Origin: Phycisphaerae bacterium
GTDB taxonomy: Bacteria > Planctomycetota > Phycisphaerae > UBA1845 > Fen-1342
Assembly (NCBI GenBank): GCA_016935035.1
Contig: JAFGRR010000086.1
Location: 1-16,856 of the forward strand
DNA length: 16,856 nucleotides
Direction of reading: 5' to 3'
The notes beneath the pieces were generated by a model, which had not been told where the DNA came from, made no database searches, and saw nothing but the letters and a program-made list of their open reading frames with translations. Shown in pieces: positions 14,848 to 16,856 of this stretch (positions are counted from its first letter, which is position 1; every line of letters starts with the position of its first letter). The position numbers were made by a program, and so were the translations under genes.

Positions 14848-14940
14848 ATTAGTACTGGGGCATGTCCCTGGGCACGTTCTTTTCTAGCGTAAGAGGCATA
14901 TCGATTCGTTGGACAACATCGTCGGAGGATGGAGAAGACC

Positions 14941-15693
14941 ATGAGAACAAAAGCACTACTCATAGCAACGGCAGTCGCCTTTTTGGCCATGCCGGCACTG
15001 GCGGCCGTCACGGACATCGATTCCGTAAAGATCCAGGAACGCCGCTTCAACGACTACCCCGGTTCAACTCTCGTCACCACGAACAACTACCCCTCCCTGG
15101 TCGGTTTCACTGAGAGCAACTTTGGCACTGGCGGCTGGGCTAACCAGCACGTCGCACGCTTCTCCGCCGACGGCGGCGCGAGCGATCGCCTGTTCTACAA
15201 CAACGAGCCCTTTGACATCAGCTTCGAGATCATGCTCGATGCCGGCACCCTCGCTGGCAAGGAAGCGGGCATCCGTATGGACAGCTTCATCGCCGGCGAA
15301 GGCTTCTTCATGGTCAAGGCTGCCGGCGAGGTTGCTTGCTGGGGTGGTCCGTTCCCGTTCTACAGTTTTGGTGGCAGCGCGTACTCGCCGGGGACCCTGG
15401 CGACCATCCGCATGATCTACACGCCTGATGACGACACCGATCCGTGGGATGGCGACGCCGCCACGATGGAGTACATCTACAACGGCGCGTCGAGCGGCCC
15501 CCTGAATTTTGGTAACCTCGAGAACGGCATGATCGACGGCTCGGACATGGGCGTCTTTCTCCAGAACGCCGTTGATGACAACAATCCTGGCGACTTCGGA
15601 ATGGTCGAATACACCAACTTCAACATCGCCGTTCCGGAACCGGGTAGCGCGCTGCTGGTGTTGGTTGGTCTGGCGTTGCTGCGGCGGCGCTAG
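14941..15693 (+). CDS. PEP-CTERM secreted protein of unknown function
   Basis: The ATG at 14941 is chosen because GGAG at 14931-14934 is six bases upstream; the ATG at 14929 directly abuts a GGAGG and is unlikely. The 250-residue product has a signal peptide (MRTKALLIATAVAFLAMPALAA/VT). It ends with a PEP-CTERM sorting signal: VPEPGSALLVLVGLALLRRR (231-250) with Pro-Glu-Pro, a hydrophobic helix and a terminal arginine cluster. Such proteins are exported and processed by an exosortase at the envelope, often in exopolysaccharide-producing bacteria. The middle is rich in Gly, Asp and aromatic residues (FNDYPGSTLV, DDDTDPWDGDAA) and looks like a single beta-sandwich, perhaps concanavalin-like, but I recognise no family. 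Tandem LacI-type operators upstream tie its expression to the glucan genes, suggesting a surface role during growth on that substrate. Confidence 0.87.
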   Translation: MRTKALLIATAVAFLAMPALAAVTDIDSVKIQERRFNDYPGSTLVTTNNYPSLVGFTESNFGTGGWANQHVARFSADGGASDRLFYNNEPFDISFEIMLDAGTLAGKEAGIRMDSFIAGEGFFMVKAAGEVACWGGPFPFYSFGGSAYSPGTLATIRMIYTPDDDTDPWDGDAATMEYIYNGASSGPLNFGNLENGMIDGSDMGVFLQNAVDDNNPGDFGMVEYTNFNIAVPEPGSALLVLVGLALLRRR

Positions 15694-15749
15694 TCAGAAA
15701 CGTGAATCAGCCGGTGCGGAGCCGGCATTGTGAGAGTTGCAACAGCGAG

Positions 15750-15786
15750 GTCGGGCTGGTCTCGGCCGCACCCGAGACCAGCCGAC
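15750..15786 (+). other. Strong stem-loop between the PEP-CTERM and prepilin genes
   Basis: GTCGGGCTGGTCTCGG (15750-15765) pairs with CCGAGACCAGCCGAC (15772-15786), giving 15 base pairs with one bulged G and a six-base loop. No T-run follows, so it is not a standard intrinsic terminator. A transcript from the upstream promoter would carry it, where it could stabilise the upstream message, reduce downstream expression or mark a processing site. Confidence 0.65.
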
Positions 15787-15836
15787 GCTCGCGGCGACGT
15801 GCGGAGGAGTGGTCGGTGGCCGACGGAGCGCAGACG

Positions 15837-16682
15837 ATGAATTCAAACCAAGCGACAATTCGATCCCGTGCGAGCGCTTTTACGCTGATCGAGCTTCTGG
15901 TGGTTGTTGCGATAATCGCCCTGTTGATCTCAATCCTGCTCCCATCACTCAGCGCGGCGCGCGAGCAGGCCAAAGCTGCTGTCTGCAAATCCGGCCTGCA
16001 TCAACTCGCGCTTGCCACGACGTACTATGCGGAAGAAAACCGCGATCGCCTGCCGCACATTCTTGGGTCGCCTAAACCCGGTGACCCCACCACGACCAAT
16101 GCGCCTTTCTACCAGTACCACCAGATCTTCTTGTTTTGGAAGTACCAGAAGAACCTGAAGATCTACCAGTGTCCGAGTGCAAAGAACGAGAACTCGGTGA
16201 AGAAGTACTTCGGCTCCGTCGGGACCACCGAGTACTACAGCTACTACTTTGTGCAGAAAGCTGATTCGTACTACCTGGATGCATGGCAGGAAGGACGCTG
16301 GCCCGAGATTGACCCGACCGAGGTCAGTGGCATGGAGATCCCGCAACTCTACACCGAGTACTGGTTCAATGACTGGAGTACTGGCGCCAAGAACGGTACC
16401 CGTGAGGTGCCGGCCATCAATGGCGGCGCCATCGCCAAGATCCCGCTGCCGAGCCTGGCCGTGGCGATCAGCGATGCTGTCTGGGAATCGGAAAACCCGC
16501 GTCATCGCGGCGGCAGTCAACTCGCCTTCCTGGACGCGCACGCGGACTGGTACAAGCGTGATCGCTATCTCGACCCGGAGGGCACGAAGAACGGCAACAC
16601 GCCAAAAGACTATGACGCGTGGGGCAACCGCCCGTTCTACGCGTGGGGACTGACGAAAGAGGGATTCAACGCTCTGCCGTGA
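15837..16682 (+). CDS. Prepilin-like secreted protein (N-terminal methylation motif, H-X9-DG family variant)
   Basis: The ATG at 15837 is preceded by GGAG at 15825-15828 with good spacing; an earlier in-frame ATG at 15702 adds a non-conserved, arginine-rich stretch across the hairpin. The product is 281 residues. The short leader ends in RASA14, followed by FTLIELLVVVAIIALLISILLPSL, a type IV prepilin/pseudopilin N-terminus with Glu at +5 of the mature protein; alanine replaces the usual glycine before the cut. The globular part is rich in Tyr and Trp. Near the end, H223-RGGSQLAFL-D233-A is the family's H-X9-DG motif with Ala for Gly. Planctomycetes encode many such proteins; their job is largely unknown, with pilus-like or type II secretion-linked roles suggested by the leader. 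It sits behind the PEP-CTERM gene and may be co-transcribed. Confidence 0.9.
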   Translation: MNSNQATIRSRASAFTLIELLVVVAIIALLISILLPSLSAAREQAKAAVCKSGLHQLALATTYYAEENRDRLPHILGSPKPGDPTTTNAPFYQYHQIFLFWKYQKNLKIYQCPSAKNENSVKKYFGSVGTTEYYSYYFVQKADSYYLDAWQEGRWPEIDPTEVSGMEIPQLYTEYWFNDWSTGAKNGTREVPAINGGAIAKIPLPSLAVAISDAVWESENPRHRGGSQLAFLDAHADWYKRDRYLDPEGTKNGNTPKDYDAWGNRPFYAWGLTKEGFNALP

Positions 16683-16693
16683 CAGTGACGGGT

Positions 16694-16747
16694 GTCGCGC
16701 GGTGAACACCGTGCGCGACTGCCATCCGGAAGCGCCGGTCGCGCTTC
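16694..16747 (+). other. Two consecutive hairpins after the prepilin gene
   Basis: The first hairpin pairs GTCGCGC plus GGTG (16694-16704) with CACC plus GCGCGAC (16707-16719), leaving a two-base bulge and a very tight loop. The second pairs GAAGCGC (16729-16735) with GCGCTTC (16741-16747) around a five-base loop. Both lie between the prepilin stop and the next start. No T-run follows either, so they may be RNA-stabilising or attenuating structures rather than simple terminators. Confidence 0.55.
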
Positions 16748-16790
16748 GCGTCGAACGCCCGTGGCGGAGGTTTGGAAAGGAAAAGCAGAC

Positions 16791-16856
16791 ATGAGACGGT
16801 GCCTAACGATCGCAGCGCTATTCAGCGCGGCCCTGATGCTCTCGACCGCCAGTGCC
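16791..16856 (+). CDS. Secreted protein, signal peptide only (cut by window edge)
   Basis: An ATG at 16791 opens a frame that stays open to the window end and gives 22 residues, MRRCLTIAALFSAALMLSTASA. This is a typical signal peptide: a basic start, a hydrophobic core and an A-x-A-like end. AAAGGAAAAG at 16776-16785 supplies a purine-rich ribosome binding site. It follows the prepilin gene on the same strand by 108 bases and may belong to the same cluster. The mature protein is outside the window, so its function cannot be stated. Confidence 0.7.
   Translation, partial: MRRCLTIAALFSAALMLSTASA

Larger units (their letters stand above)
14514..14940. other. 427-base divergent intergenic region
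   Basis: No gene is seen here. On the minus strand, TATAAG (14587-14592) could be a -10 box for the gene starting at 14513, but no good -35 matches. A perfect TATAAT on the plus strand at 14715-14720 has no -35 at the right spacing. A ten-base palindrome GACAATTGTC lies at 14701-14710, and a short GC-rich stem (CGGGGAG/CTTCCCCG) at about 14734-14758. The right part holds two tandem operators (14791-14824) and the promoter of the PEP-CTERM gene. The left part has no assigned function. Confidence 0.6.

Noticed and set aside
1..16856. CRISPR array, tRNA, rRNA, transposase or phage genes
   Set aside because: No regularly spaced direct repeats, no cloverleaf or rRNA-like stretches, and no recognisable mobile-element proteins were seen in any frame.

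Overview
The window (about 60% GC by eye) most resembles a member of the Planctomycetota, perhaps near the Phycisphaerae. It combines a PEP-CTERM-sorted secreted protein, a prepilin-like protein of the 'H-X9-DG' type, secreted proteins ending in dockerin-like or thrombospondin type 3 calcium repeats, and a LacI-type regulator among glycoside-active enzymes. No rRNA, tRNA, CRISPR array or transposase was seen. The lineage is inferred from gene families only.

Layout. 1-1569 (minus strand): the start of a secreted protein cut by the window edge, and a LacI-family regulator. 1643-9168 (plus strand): a secreted glycoamylase-like / GH144-type enzyme, a cytoplasmic GH94 phosphorylase, a second and more divergent secreted glycoamylase-like protein with a C-terminal beta-sandwich, and a secreted DUF1028 protein with a C-terminal dockerin. 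9227-14513 (minus strand): two sugar ABC permeases, a solute-binding protein, and a third secreted glycoamylase-like protein with TSP3 and dockerin repeats. 14941-16856 (plus strand): a PEP-CTERM protein, a prepilin-like protein, and the signal peptide of a further gene cut by the window edge. ORFs antisense to these genes were treated as shadows. Several starts were moved downstream to the codon with a ribosome binding site and signal peptide.

How the parts fit (inference). The set looks like a glucan-use locus. Surface enzymes cut a polymer, a binding protein and two permeases import oligosaccharides using an ATPase encoded elsewhere, and the GH94 enzyme phosphorolyses them in the cytoplasm. 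GH144 is known for endo-beta-1,2-glucanases, and GH94 plus SBP plus two permeases plus LacI recalls the sophorooligosaccharide locus of Listeria innocua. Beta-1,2-glucan is therefore the leading guess, but the substrate is not proven.

Regulation is the clearest sequence-level result. Five 14-bp LacI-type palindromes lie at 413-426, 1607-1620, 3143-3156, 14791-14804 and 14811-14824. Each sits in an upstream region and overlaps or abuts a plausible sigma-70-type promoter, or in the case of 14791-14804 lies 6 bp from a site that does. They tie the outer secreted-protein genes to the enzymes as one candidate regulon. Strong hairpins separate the genes of the last cluster, and two other intergenic regions hold hairpin-forming elements that look like dispersed repeats.
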